Below, one piece after another: positions 21,950 through 33,411 of a stretch of DNA of 64,000 nt. The position numbers and the translations under genes are program-made. Below the pieces are notes generated by a model that saw only the letters and a list, made by a program, of their open reading frames with translations, had not been told where the DNA came from and searched no databases. Every line of letters starts with the position of its first letter. Within the stretch, counting starts at the first letter, position 1. Source of the DNA: Paulownia fortunei (taxonomy: Eukaryota; Streptophyta; Magnoliopsida; Lamiales; Paulowniaceae); NCBI GenBank assembly GCA_019321725.1, contig CM033109.1:17949993-18013992 (forward strand). The letters are read 5' to 3'.

Positions 21950-24077
21950 TCAGAAAGCAATAAAAAACAATATCAAAAACAATATGTTATTTGATGCTAC
22001 AGTCCAAAACCATGATGAGCTCCTCAATAGTGGCATCAACATTTGTGTCATTTATATTAACATCATTATCTAAGTCATACTACATCTATGGCTACCATAT
22101 CATATATAGCCTCTTCATGAGGAGGCAGAACTATAAGGACTTCGGGCAGGTTAGTTAGGGCTTCAGGAAGAGCTTTAGAAGGAGCGTTGGAGGAGGTAGG
22201 CTCAACAGTTTTCTCAGAATATGGTTGTTCCCATCCTTCCAATTCGAGAACATTATTCTTCTGGTTTAGTACCCTAGTGAAACCTTATTCCCAAGCTTGC
22301 TTTACGCAACTGTCAAAGCCATATAGAGGTATTGTAGCCCTCTGAGTTAAATGGTTGAGGAAGTCTTCAGTCTTCAACTAGTTCTCCTTTTAACTTTCCT
22401 AGTATGGATTGATGTAGGCCTGCCCCTCTGTAGTGGTCACAACTTGTCATTGTCTTTATTGTACCCTTCATTATTATCCTTAACTCAGGCTTCAGCGACC
22501 TGACCTCTAGTGGTCAGCATTTGCTCACTATATTTCTTTTCTCATTGTCCAGCACCTTAAGTTGGCTCTTGTATAAATCAAATCTAGCCACCATGCCCTT
22601 TTTAATTGTTGGTGCAGTTTAACATTTTTCCTTCTTGGTCATTCTCTTGAGCAGCTGAGTTAGAGGGGCTAACCCTCTGGGCAGATAGACATGAGTGTTC
22701 CTAAAAACACAGTTGACTAAAGCAAAAAGGAAAATGTTAGACAATAAGTAAAAATAGAGAAGACATAAGTATTTACGTTTTCTTGTAGGTATAGAACTTG
22801 GACAAAAAGGTATCATAGTCAAGACCTTCTATTATATATCGATCGATAGAGGTGGGGATCTCTTAAAGAAAATATGCACATGTGTCAATATCACTCTCCT
22901 CTACTACCTATTGCTAACAAAAAAGGTTAAGTTAGGCAATGATCTAGAGATGGGGGCAGAGCCAGTAATTCTTGATCACTTTGATTGAAGGAGTGTAGGA
23001 CCCTAGGTTATTTTTTCTTCTCCCTGAGGTTGAAATGCCCTCTTGCCTAGGTTGGAAGGAGGTGCTTGAGAAGATGGCTGAGTAGGAGCTTGGGAAGATG
23101 GTCGAGTAGGTACTAAGGTTGGCTGTATAAGAAGTTAGTTGTGGAGATTGCCTTTGAGAGCTTGTGCAATCCCAGTCAGCCTGGATGGGCCCAGCAGATC
23201 TTATCGCTCCTCAACAGCAGCTGAATGACTAGCCTTCTCTTTATCATATTCACTATTATAGTTTAAGGCTATATTAGTAAACAAAATAAGAGGATAAGGC
23301 AAACGTGTTAGAGAGATCAATCACTTTTAGTTTGAGTCTAATGTGGTATAGAAGAGTTATTAACTTGGTGACGATATACTCATTCTCAGTAAGCTAAGCT
23401 AGCATGGCTTATGTATGTAGATTAGTTCTAGGGGTAGAATTTTCCTTAATGGGGAAGTTTCGCCAACCATCTAGTCGGGAACCCCAGGAGGTAGGGCAAG
23501 AAAATGAAAAAACAACTTTTCTTCTAGCCTTTATTAGAGCTGGGGTATTTGCTTAGGAATTTCGCATCATATCACAAGGTGAAATAGATTAGTCCTGGAT
23601 TTTGAGTTTTAGCATGAAAGTAAGAGCGAAATAGCTTGACATTAGGCTCTTCCCCTATACATTAGACAACCATTGAAAATCCAACCATTAGGCCAAAAGA
23701 GTTAGGAGCAAGCTGGTTAAAGTGAATGCCAAACCTCATAGATATTTCTTTAAAGAGCTTTAGAATAGGGAAGCTAAGGCCACCTTCCATCTAGGCCATA
23801 TAGAAAGATAAGTAGTCCATGGGTTGGCGGTTAGGTGGGTCATGGTCACCAGGCACTATTATATCATATTCTAAGGGAATCCCCATATTCTCCCGCAATC
23901 TTTGTATACTATATTTGGAGACTGTAGATTGGTACAATTCAAACTCTTTCTTATAGTTGGAAGAGCTTATTTTAGGTCTTCAGAGGTAATGCATAAGTTG
24001 GTCTCCAACTCTGCCGAAATAGCTGGAGTCGATATAGATAATAGGAGAGAAGTAGTTGAATCTAGGGAGTTAGACAT
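21950..24077 (-). pseudogene. Antisense gene remnant of Tat element B
   Basis: Same position and strand as the antisense gene of element A. From an ATG at 24077 it reads MSNSLDSTTSLLSISTPAIS. About 250-400 bases on it has MRFGIHFNQLAPNSFGLMVG followed by EEPNVKLFRSYFHAK, which resembles the central part of the A protein (fold-level pattern: G-x-H-x-x-Q-x-x-P-N, then E-P-x-x-x-x-F). The remainder (21950-23700) is mostly closed by stops. Candidate GT-AG intron boundaries lie at 22776 and 22717 on the minus strand. The homology to A is weaker than for the other domains, so the family call is tentative. Confidence 0.5.
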
Positions 24078-24740
24078 ATTTTAAGGTTTCAGGTTAGTTT
24101 TTTCAGTAACTTTAGGGTAGAGTTTTCAATTAGAAACTGGTGGTTGGGATGACCAAAAAAGAAGAAAAGAAAAAGAAGAAGAAATGTAGAAGCTAGAGAA
24201 AGAATAACTTGAAAGGTGTAAGTTGAGTATAAGGACATACCTAGTTGAGGTGATGTTGGAGTCATTGGAGATGACGGTGGGAGCACTAACTATTTGTTGG
24301 AATATGGTGGAGAAGATGAAACCTTAGGCCATGTAAATGGGAGGGAAGCAAAAGTGAAAAGAATGAAAAAATGGCCCTTTAATAAAGTTTGAAAGGAGAT
24401 GAAGGGGCATGATCTTGGTTATGTGGGTATGGGCTGTTGATTAAGCCTACATTGGGTAACATATGGATGGTTAGATTTCCTTTGATCGTTGAAGCGACAA
24501 CTATCCAATAGTTGCCATGATGAGTGCAAATTTGAGAAGTAATGATGGGCCTGAAATTCAAAAAGGTACAGGATTTGCAATAATAATTGCAGTATTGAGG
24601 TACAACATCCATGTTAGCCCTAATTCATGAGCTGACTTAAGCGAGGTCATTTGACGATCGTGTTTAACAGCTTAGGAAGAGTGATCTCTTACTCTATCCG
24701 ACCTAGCTGCTTTAGTTTAGGTAGAATGGGGACTAGAAGA

Positions 24741-25512
24741 TGCGGCCTAAATCTGGCCTCACTAATTGGGCCTAAGGTATTTGGGCCATCATGTTGAGCA
24801 ATTGGGCTTGACACGACGCTTGCATGTTTATCTAAACTCATGAAACTAATAACAAGTACTTGTGGTGGTTTGACTGTGCCGAGCCGAGCAGCTTCTGAAT
24901 ATAGCCAAGCTAAATAGTCTGGGGAGTAGCAGAGTGGGGTGACCGAACAAATCCAGGTTGAGTTATTCCTAAGTTAATTTGAGCTTAGTGGACAGGTTAG
25001 GTCCGATTGGACTAACCCGAAGTGACCTGAATGATTCTAATTTGATACACTTTCCTGTATGAGTTGTTGACCAAAAAATTTGGTCGCCTCTTATAATCCT
25101 GCTATAAATCTATTTATTGATTGATTAAGGAAAGAAGAATCTTGCCCTGAATACACTGCTTAACTATAGTTAACTTGTCTTATGATATTTATTTAAGAAT
25201 GGTAACAAAATCCTTCTTTGTTCTCAATTACCTTTTTATCATGTTGGCTATATAAAGTTTTCATTATTGAGGTATGTTTTTATTTTACAGTATTATATTT
25301 TTTCAGTATTATTACTCTCACACTATTCTCTAAATCTCTTACTGATTTAAGTATCGATTTTTTTTTTTTTTGTTAAACAATCCCAACATCCCTCACCTTT
25401 TACTTTTTAGGTATTCTTTGCTGCAAATTGAAGATTTAAGATGTTAAATTGGAGAATTGCACTATTGAATATTTTTTTTTTTGATACGTACTATTATTAT
25501 ACGCATTATACA
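24741..25512 (+). repeat. 3' LTR of element B
   Basis: TGCGGCCTAAAT to GCATTATACA, 772 bp, against 769 bp for the 5' copy. Poly(T) runs near 25358 and 25475 have expanded relative to the 5' LTR. Confidence 0.86.
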
Positions 25513-26976
25513 GGGTGGTCTTTTTACTTAAATTGTTATTGATAGTCATAGATATTATGATACATGTATTCAACTCGTTGACCTTATGTAGATTTTGTAG
25601 CCGAGTCTCTCCAGCAAAGAAAAGACATCTAATTCAATCAAATTGAACTCACTGACATTACGTAGATTTGTCTAGAATTAGAATTATTTAATAGGCTATA
25701 ATTTTTTAAATAGAACCATTCAATAATTAGTAATTTTACTATCTCAAGTATTTATCATAATAGTTTTTATGCCCTAAATTAGTGCTTCTATTTTTTTTTG
25801 AATGCTCATAAGTCTTATTTTCTAAAAGGATAATTTTATTTTTGATATTATCCTCTCACATAAAGTAATGAAGTGACATCACTATTTTTCAAAATTAAAT
25901 TGTAAAGATATCCAAAACTTCTAATTTTTCTATTGTCATTTAAAATTTCACGTCAATTTTAAGTAGGGATATTCAAATTGGGACGGATAGAGTACTATTT
26001 TTTGTTATAAGCTAGCTTATAAGTATACACTGTAAGAAAATTACTGAAAAAACTCATAAATTAAACTTTTAAATTAAAAAGCCATAAAAATATTTTTTAA
26101 TACAAAATACTGATTCCACCAACTTTTTCATTAGCAAAAATCCAACATTTTGTAACTTTTGGACTAAACTATCATTAGGCTTCTTACATTAAGAATTATT
26201 TAATTGAGTTCTATAGATAGAACTTTAGATTTTTCAAATTAATAAATTTTATAATGATGATTTTTTTTCTTTGTATGTTAAATATTAAAATATCTTATGT
26301 GATTAATAACAATTTCTAATTTGTATGAACTTAATAAGTTGTTAATTAATTAAAGATAAATACTTTTTAATCTTTGAGAAGATACTGATGATACCAAAAA
26401 ATCCAAAAATAAAAAGTTAAAAGTAAATCCTAATTGATACAATTTATCAAATTGCCAAATCCAAAGGAAAAATTTAAAAATCTCAATTAATTAATTTGTT
26501 AATTTAATAAGCCACGGATAATTTAGTCCCAAACTCATTATACCTAAATGGAGTTACTAGTAGAATGAGTTTTTCAAATTGGAAAATATTGTCATGGGTT
26601 CTTTGGATGCAAAAGTTCATTTTAAAGGATGTTTAGTAATTTTTTCAATAACATGCGTGTGTGTGTGTGTGTGACACGCATATACGCATACATATACATA
26701 TACATGCATATTAGTTACAATTTTATTAGACAATGTGTAAGATAATAAAAAGAATTGGGCTAATTTTAGTTGATGAGACAGATTTTGGGAGAGATTATAA
26801 GGTTAATGATGGAACTTAATTTTATAATTTTACTCCCATTTAAGTGAGAATAGTTATTTCCAATGGAAGGAGTTTTTAATCCCACATAATAGGAATAAGT
26901 TGTCACTAGACTCATTCCCTTGTAGTAAATCAGGCCGTTAATTAGTTGTGATATAAGTGTGTGTGCGTGTGTGTGT
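25513..26976. other. AT-rich unassigned sequence with microsatellites
   Basis: No open reading frame longer than about 60 codons, no LTR or domain match found by eye. A (GT)n run lies at 26656-26673 followed by CATATA-type repeats to about 26712, and a second GT-rich run at 26957-26976. It could be the remains of an older insertion or original intergenic DNA. Confidence 0.6.
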
Positions 26977-27000
26977 GGGGTGGGGTAGGGGGTGGGCGGG
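26977..27000 (+). other. G-quadruplex-type motif
   Basis: Five runs of three to five G in 24 bases, separated by single T or C or by TA, directly after a GT microsatellite and directly before the left edge of a Tat-type LTR fragment. The run pattern meets the usual G4 rule with very short loops. It may also be an expanded polypurine tract. Confidence 0.75.
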
Positions 27001-27754
27001 CGACATTTGGTAATGGGTTAAATAATATGGCTACTCTCATAAAGTTGATTGTATTGTTTTGTAGCAATATCATTCTTTAAACAATCTCTTATATGGATTT
27101 GCAACAATTACTTAAAGTATTAAAATCAAAACTAATAAGCATTAAGTAGAAAAAGTCGTCAAAAACTAATGCATGGAGCTATTTATGTTAACTAAAAAAA
27201 GAGTTTTAGATTGAAAAAATTAGAAAAATGATAGTTTAGAGTATTTTTACATTATTATCCTAAAAAATAATTGTCAAGAATTAATAGTGTCAACTTTCAT
27301 ATTATTACCTTAAGATATAAAATAATTTTGGATAAAAAAGTATTTTAAAAAATTAAATTTTGTTCAAAAACATAAGCAAAAACTTCCAACTCTAGTGCAT
27401 GGCACAAAAAAAGAGCAACTTTATTCCTCCACTAAAACGAAAATTGATCAAATAACAAAATAATGACAAACGAGACTTAGATTAAGTGAAAAAAAATTAA
27501 GTTTGCATATTTTAATCAAATCTAAAAATATTAAATTTTAGCTCAATAAAGTATACAGACTGAAGTCCAATACTAAACACATATAAATACCCTCTTCATG
27601 TTATTATTTGAGGTAGTCAATTCATTTTATAATTTATAGCTTTAAGTCCATTTCTTGTTATCTCTTGACATTTACCAACCTAAGCATCGGAGGGTTTTTT
27701 CTGATACAATCCCGAGGCCCCTAAATATCTATTAATACCGTAGTCAGGGACCCA
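27001..27754 (+). repeat. Tat-type LTR fragment, array copy 1
   Basis: Runs from ACATTTGGTAATGGGTTAAA through the family landmarks (TAGAAAAAGTCGTCAAAAAC, ATTAATAGTGTCAACTTTCA) and a TATA-like ACATATAAATACCC near 27580. It ends CCTAAGCATCGGAGGG...CAGGGACCCA at 27754. The end is the R/U5-like part of a Tat LTR. An Athila LTR starts at the next base, exactly as in the other copies. Confidence 0.82.
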
Positions 27755-28552
27755 TAATAAACTCATAATTCAACATATTTTGCAACCCTTTTAATAACAC
27801 AAAATAGGATGTTTTCTCATATTATAGATAAAATTGTGCAGTTATCTTTAATATATGTGTATAGGTGTGTGTAGATGCAACATGGAGTAAATGAGCCAAA
27901 AGAAGAAGAAAATGAAGAAAAAAAGGCCTAGGCATTCGCATCGCAGTGCAGAACAAGGCGTCGCGGCACTGCCCAAGATAAAGACCAAGGCACCTCGGCG
28001 CCGTGTAGGGTGCCATAACGCTCAATAGGGGAATAAAAAATAAGTAAGGCACACCATAGTGCTATGCAGGACGCCTTGAGACACCATCCAAAATAGAGAA
28101 AACAGTGCCTTTGGCCCCATCCATGAATGAGAAATTACGCCGCGACTCTAGTTCCAAGTGTCGCGGCGCCAACTGTGTAACAAAAAAGATTCTCCAGCCC
28201 TTCCTTTGCGACAAGTACTGGCCAAAGGCTAATTTTGGCATCTTTCATGATATATACACACTAGATACAACTCACACATCACCATCCATATGATATGCTT
28301 GTATATACACTATATACGCAATACACATCACACTTGGCATTATACAATTCATCACCCACACTCTCTATACCTATATTCACACACACATTTTCTCTCTACT
28401 TAAAACACATAATTCTCTATAATTCTACACAAAATACATCGAGAACACACACACCCATTGTCAAGAAGTTTGGGATTTGAAGCCAAGAAGAGGAAGAACT
28501 TCATTGGACGTTAAAGATTTTGAAGAAAAAGTGAAGAATCACTAATAGTGGT
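27755..28552 (+). repeat. Athila LTR, array copy 1 (3' half deleted)
   Basis: Starts TAATAAACTC (family TGATAAGCTC) and follows the other copies through the GCGCC-rich block (27940-28180), the ATACACACTAGATACAACTC region and GAAGTGAAGAATCAC. At TAGTGGT (28546-28552) it jumps directly into the copia LTR end, skipping the rest of the LTR, the primer site and gag. No coding function. Confidence 0.82.
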
Positions 28553-29228
28553 TGTTGGATTTTCATGGTCCAAGGATGCAAAATGTAGTGAAAATTTTAA
28601 AGATTTAAAAACTACACATCACATGTGAAAATAAACATCCCGGAAGATATGCGATTGATCGAATTTTGCGTTTTAGTACCTTGTGTTTAAAAGTTTTAGA
28701 AACTTTAATAAATTGCCCTTAGGATGATGTAGGATTGAAAAGATTCAAATTGTTATCCATTGACTAATGAATCTCCAAGTTCTTCATTTCAAACCTTTTT
28801 GATTAAAAATTGATCCGCTTCTAGGATCTCAAATGTTACCCTCTAATGATATCCACAACTTGGATGCCCATTCGTAACCAAATCCCATGCTAGTAGTATT
28901 CGATTCGATAATTCTATTATAGAACAGTTTTGTTTGGAACAAGAACACACTAACAATTAGTGTTTTAGATGTTTAATTTAATTCTGAATTCAACAATTGA
29001 ATCAAAAATTAAACTAGGTAAAAGGTTGGTGAATGTTTGGAGATAAAACGAGGAAGAATGGACGAATTTTTGAAGATGAAGAAAATATTTTTCCTTAAAG
29101 AGAGAGGGACTGCTTTTCACATCTTGTTTTACCAAAAAATTTGTTATGTCTCACCTAAAACAATCATCCAAGATGTCTCCTAAAAATTCTCCCTCTAGTC
29201 TATTCCACGTTCGACTCTTCTTCTTTTC
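28553..29228 (-). repeat. Reverse copia LTR end, array copy 1
   Basis: Starts TGTTGGATTTTCATGG (reverse complement of an LTR 3' end) and continues collinearly with 32019-32680 and 35369-36040. Landmarks are AAAACTACACATCACATGTG, TGTTTAATTTAATTCTGAATTCAAC and CATCCAAGA. It switches to Tat-LTR sequence at TTAAATAATATG (29229). Confidence 0.75.
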
Positions 29229-30023
29229 TTAAATAATATGACTATTCTCATTAAGTTGATTGTATATATTTACAGCAGTATCATTCTTTCAACAATCTCT
29301 TATGTGGATAAGCCTCTGATGAACAATTACTTGAAGTATCAAACTCAAAATTAATAAGAATTAAGTAGAAAAAGCCACCAAAAAACTAATGCACGAAGCT
29401 GTTTATGTTAACTCAAAAAGAGTTTTAGATTAAAAAATTAAAAAATGATAGTTTATAGTATTTTAACATTATTATCCTAAAAAATAACTGTCGAGAATTA
29501 ATAGTGTCAACTTTCATTTTATTATCTTAAGATATAAATTAATTTTGTATAATTTTTTTTAAAAAAAAATTGAATTTGTTCTGAAACACAATCAATAAAT
29601 TCCAACTGCAATGCATGACACGTAAAAACTGCAACTTTATCCCCCAATAAAAGAAAATTGATCAATGAACAAAATAATGACAAATAAGACTTTATACGAG
29701 TTGCCAAATGACATTTTGATGCGTTTAGTTTATGTGAAAAAATTTAGGTCTTAAGATCATAGTATTTGATCAGCATATTTTAATTAACTCTAAAAATATT
29801 AATTTTTCGCTCAACAAGGTATACAAACCAAAGTCCTTTACTAAACATATATAAATACACTTTTCATGCCATTTTACAAGGCACGTCAATTCATTTAGCA
29901 CTTTATAGCTTTAAGTTTAGTTCTTATTTTCTCTGAATATTTACCGACCTAAGCATCATATGATTTTTCTTGGGACAAACCTGAGGCCCCTAACCGTCAG
30001 TTAATGTCACAGGCAGGGACACA
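29229..30023 (+). repeat. Tat-type LTR fragment, array copy 2
   Basis: Collinear with copy 1 from TTAAATAATATGACTATTC to CAGGGACACA. TATA-like ATATATAAATACAC near 29848. Followed directly by an Athila LTR. Confidence 0.82.
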
Positions 30024-31625
30024 TAAAAGCTCACAATTCAACATTTTTTGCAACCTTTTTAATAGCACAAAATAGGTGTTTTCTCATATTATGGTAGATT
30101 TACGCATTTATCTTTTAATATATGTGTGTAGGTGTGTGTAGATGCAACACGGAGTAAATGAGCTAAAGAAGAAGAAAATGAAGAAAAAAAGGCTAAGGCA
30201 TTCGCATCGCAGTGCAGAACAGGGTGCTACCCAAAATAGAGACCAAGGTGCCTCGACACTGTATAGGGTGTCGTGGCGTCAAGCGGGGGGGGGGGGAGAA
30301 TCAAGTAAGCCATGCTGCAGCACTATGCAGGATGCCGCATTACCAGCCAAAACAGAGAAGATAGTAACTCGGCACCATTGGAGGATGAGAAATCATTCTG
30401 CAACGCCTGTTCCAGGCGCAGTAGCGCCACTTTGTAACAATAAAAAATCTCGTCCTTTGCGATAAGTGGTGGCCAAAGGCTAATTTTGGCGTCTTCCATA
30501 ATATATACACACTAGATACAATTCATACATCACCACCCATGTGATATGCTTGTATATACACTATATACACAATACACATTACACTTGGCATCTTACAATT
30601 CATCACCCACACACACTCTACACCTAAATTCTCATACATATTTTTCTCTACCTTACACACACAATTCTCTATAATTCTACAAAATACACCAAGAATACAC
30701 ACACCTATTGTCAAGGAGCTTGGGATTTAAAGCTAAGAAAATGAGGAACTTTATTGGACGTTGAAGATTTTGAAGAAGAAGCGAAGAATCACTTAGTGGT
30801 TGTAATCTTCTACTTTAATTTGTTCTTTCATTTTGTTTAGTTTTGAGGAATTTGTGAAAACCATGATGTTGATAGATAATTGGTATTTGCTCAATTTCAA
30901 TATAAATTAAACCATCTTTTGTCAAGGCTTGGAAGCCATTTCTATGAATTTTGAAATGATATCATCTTCGTGGTGTGGATGATATTTTTATTTGTGATGA
31001 GCATACACTATGTTTGTAATGTTTCTTGAGATTTGACCAATTTTAAGATGATCTTTGTTGTTGTGATTGAGAACGGAAGATAGTGTTGCAATAAGTACTT
31101 ATGTAGTGTATGTTGTGGACTAGGTCACTATAGGGATATAGAATTTGCTACACATTGTAGTCATAGACGTGATTGTCGAAGGCTAGAGAAAGTTATAACT
31201 CAATGCATCATTTTTAGTTAAATCCGTTATAGGGATATAACCGGTTACTTCTAGTATTCAATTTGATATGTCTTGAGAAAAAATATCACATACATTTGGT
31301 AGGAATTCCTGCTATCACACAACTAAACATTAACCTTAACCACGTACCTGTGAAATTTAATGACATAGAATGGTAATCTATAGCCTTGACATCTTTTCTA
31401 TGTTGAATTCTATCCACTGCTCTCCTTAACCTTAATTTTTGTTTAGTAATTTGTTTTCTAGTTTTAGTCATCACATCAAATATCCATCGGTTGAATAGTT
31501 GAGTGGTCTACACTTTGGTACTTTCACACACACTTTCTTGGGATACAAAAAGCCTTCTCATCTCTCTATACTAAAACTTGACACTGTACACTAGTGGTAG
31601 GATCATTTAAATCCACATCACACCA
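30024..31625 (+). repeat. Athila LTR, array copy 2 (full length)
   Basis: About 1.6 kb, start decayed (TAAAAGCTC for TGATAAGCTC), end ATCACACCA. It holds the GCGCC-rich block (30195-30440) with a 12-G homopolymer at 30285-30296, the CA-rich pyrimidine region (30520-30700) and the GGGATATA repeats near 31130-31245. It is the most complete copy in the array. Confidence 0.88.
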
Positions 31626-32018
31626 AGTTCTTGTTGTCGTTGCCGGAGAGTGTGTCTTTGCAATATTAAAGTTGATTTATCTAGTTGTAGTTTGACCATT
31701 TTACTTGCATTATTTTTGTTCTCTTTGTTTCATTCTTTTTGGAATTATAATGACTTATTATTTTTCATTGTAGGTGTTGTTGGTGTATGACCCGGTTATC
31801 CACTTGGGCTCTTCACATTTTATTGAAGGGAGTGAGAGAGGAAAGGATGGCTAACAACAAGCAAGTTGTGGAGAATAGATCATTGTTCGACTATGCCAAA
31901 CCTTCGGTCAATGGGACTAATCTAAGTATTAGAAGGCCCGCAATTCAAGCAAATACCTCAAACCGACGATTATTCAAATGATTTAAACTTTGGTGCAATT
32001 GGTAGCTCGTCTAGTGAT
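31626..32018 (+). pseudogene. Athila primer site, leader and gag N-terminus, array copy 2
   Basis: TTGTTGTCGTTGCCGGAGAG (31631-31650) is a decayed form of the TTGGCGCCGTTGCCGGGGA primer site of Athila elements. After a leader, an ORF from 31787 gives a methionine-led segment and then MANNKQVVENRSLFDYAKPS and IRRPAIQA, the Athila gag N-terminus. A frameshift follows near 31960. The gag text continues to the GTGAT at 32014-32018, where reverse copia LTR sequence starts. A truncated, non-functional gag. Confidence 0.82.
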
Positions 32019-32680
32019 TGTTGGGTTCGTGTGGTCCTAGGATGCGAAACACAGTGAATTTTTTTCGAAGGATTTAAAAACTACACCACATGTGAAAAAA
32101 ACATCCACAACCCTTGCGATTGACTGAATTATGCATTTTATTGCCGTGTATGTTTCATAAACTTTACTTGAATTGCACTCCGGCTGATGTAGGTATTTGA
32201 AACAATTCAAATTGTTATCTTAGCTCTAACAATTCTCCAAATTCTTCAATTTGAACCCCTTTGATTGAAAACTAATCGATTCTAGGACCCCAAATGTTAT
32301 CTATCTAATGACATGGAACTTCACAACCAAATCCCATGCTAATAGCCTTCGATTCAATAATTCTAACATAGAACAATTTTGTTTGGATTAAGAACACACT
32401 AAAAATTAGTGTTTTAGGTGTTTAATTTAATTTTGAATTAAACAAATGAAATAATAATTAAACTAGGTAAAAGGTTGGCGAACTTTTGGAGATAGAATGA
32501 GGAAGAAGGGACAAATTTTTGGAGATGAAGAAAATGTTTTTTTTTTCTTAAAGAGAAAGGGGCTGTTTTGCATGTCTTATTTTAGTAGAAAATCGGCGGT
32601 GTCTTACCCAAAACAATCATCCAAGAGGGTTCCTAAAAAGTCTCTCTCAAGTCACTTCCATGTTGGACTCTTCTTCCTTC
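32019..32680 (-). repeat. Reverse copia LTR end, array copy 2
   Basis: TGTTGGGTTCGTGTGG start, the same first bases as the copia LTR at 61307. Preceded by GTGAT, which recurs after the opposite LTR end at 41323. Ends at the junction with TTAAATAATA (32681). Confidence 0.8.
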
Positions 32681-33411
32681 TTAAATAATACAACAATTCT
32701 CATCAAGTTGGTTGTATTTATTTGCAGTTAAGTAGAAGAAGTCGTCAAAAATTAATGCACGAAGCTGTTTATATTAACTAAACAAGAGTTTTAGATTAAC
32801 AAAATTAGATAAATGATAGTTTATAGTATTTCCACATTATTATCCTAAAAAATAACTATCGAGAATCATTAGTGTCAACTTTCGTATTATTACCATAAGA
32901 TATAAAATAATTTTGGATAAAAATTATTTTAAGAAATTGAATTTTTTTAGAAACATAATCAATAACTTCCAACTACAATGCATGACACAGAAAAAGTGCA
33001 ACCTTATCCCCCACTAAAAAAAAATTGATCAATTAACAAAATAATAACAAACGAGACTTTATACAAAGTTGGCCATTTTGATGTGTCTCAAGAAATTTAA
33101 TTCAATAAATAAGACTTAGCTTAAGTGGAAAAAATCAGGTCTTAAGATCATAGTATTTGATCAACATATTTTAATTAATTTTAAAAATTTTAAACTTTAG
33201 CTCAATAAAGTATGCAGGCTGAAGTCCTATACTAAACAAATATAAATACCCTTTTCATACTATTTTACAAGGTACGTCAATTCATTTTGTACTTTCATAG
33301 CTTTAAGTTAAGTTCTTGTTTTCTCTGGACATTTAATGACCTAAGAATTGGAGTGTTTTCCCTGGGATAATCCCTGGGCCCCTAATTGTTAATGTCACTG
33401 GTAGACACACA
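32681..33411 (+). repeat. Tat-type LTR fragment, array copy 3
   Basis: Same landmarks as copies 1 and 2, but about 80 bases after GTTGTATTTATTTGCAG are missing. Ends GTAGACACACA directly before the Athila LTR. Confidence 0.82.

Larger units (their letters stand above)
11559..25512 (+). mobile_element. Element B: Ty3/gypsy Tat-lineage LTR retrotransposon, degenerate and nested
   Basis: Two LTRs of matching length (769 and 772 bp) enclose gag, protease, RT and the start of RNase H. An inserted block (15577-20599) follows, then the integrase C-terminus, minisatellite repeats, an internal G-rich tract and an antisense gene remnant. The primer site is TGGCGTCGTCAATGGGAAC, close to the TGGCGCCGTC type of Tat elements. 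The missing RNase H end, second RNase H, integrase zinc finger and core indicate a deletion of about 2 kb where the copia-type LTR sits. No matching target duplication was recognised (AATGA left, GGGTG right). Confidence 0.88.

Noticed and set aside
30142..30465. 107-codon ORF in the Athila LTR
   Set aside because: Runs through the GCGCC-rich block and a G homopolymer; not preserved in the other LTR copies.
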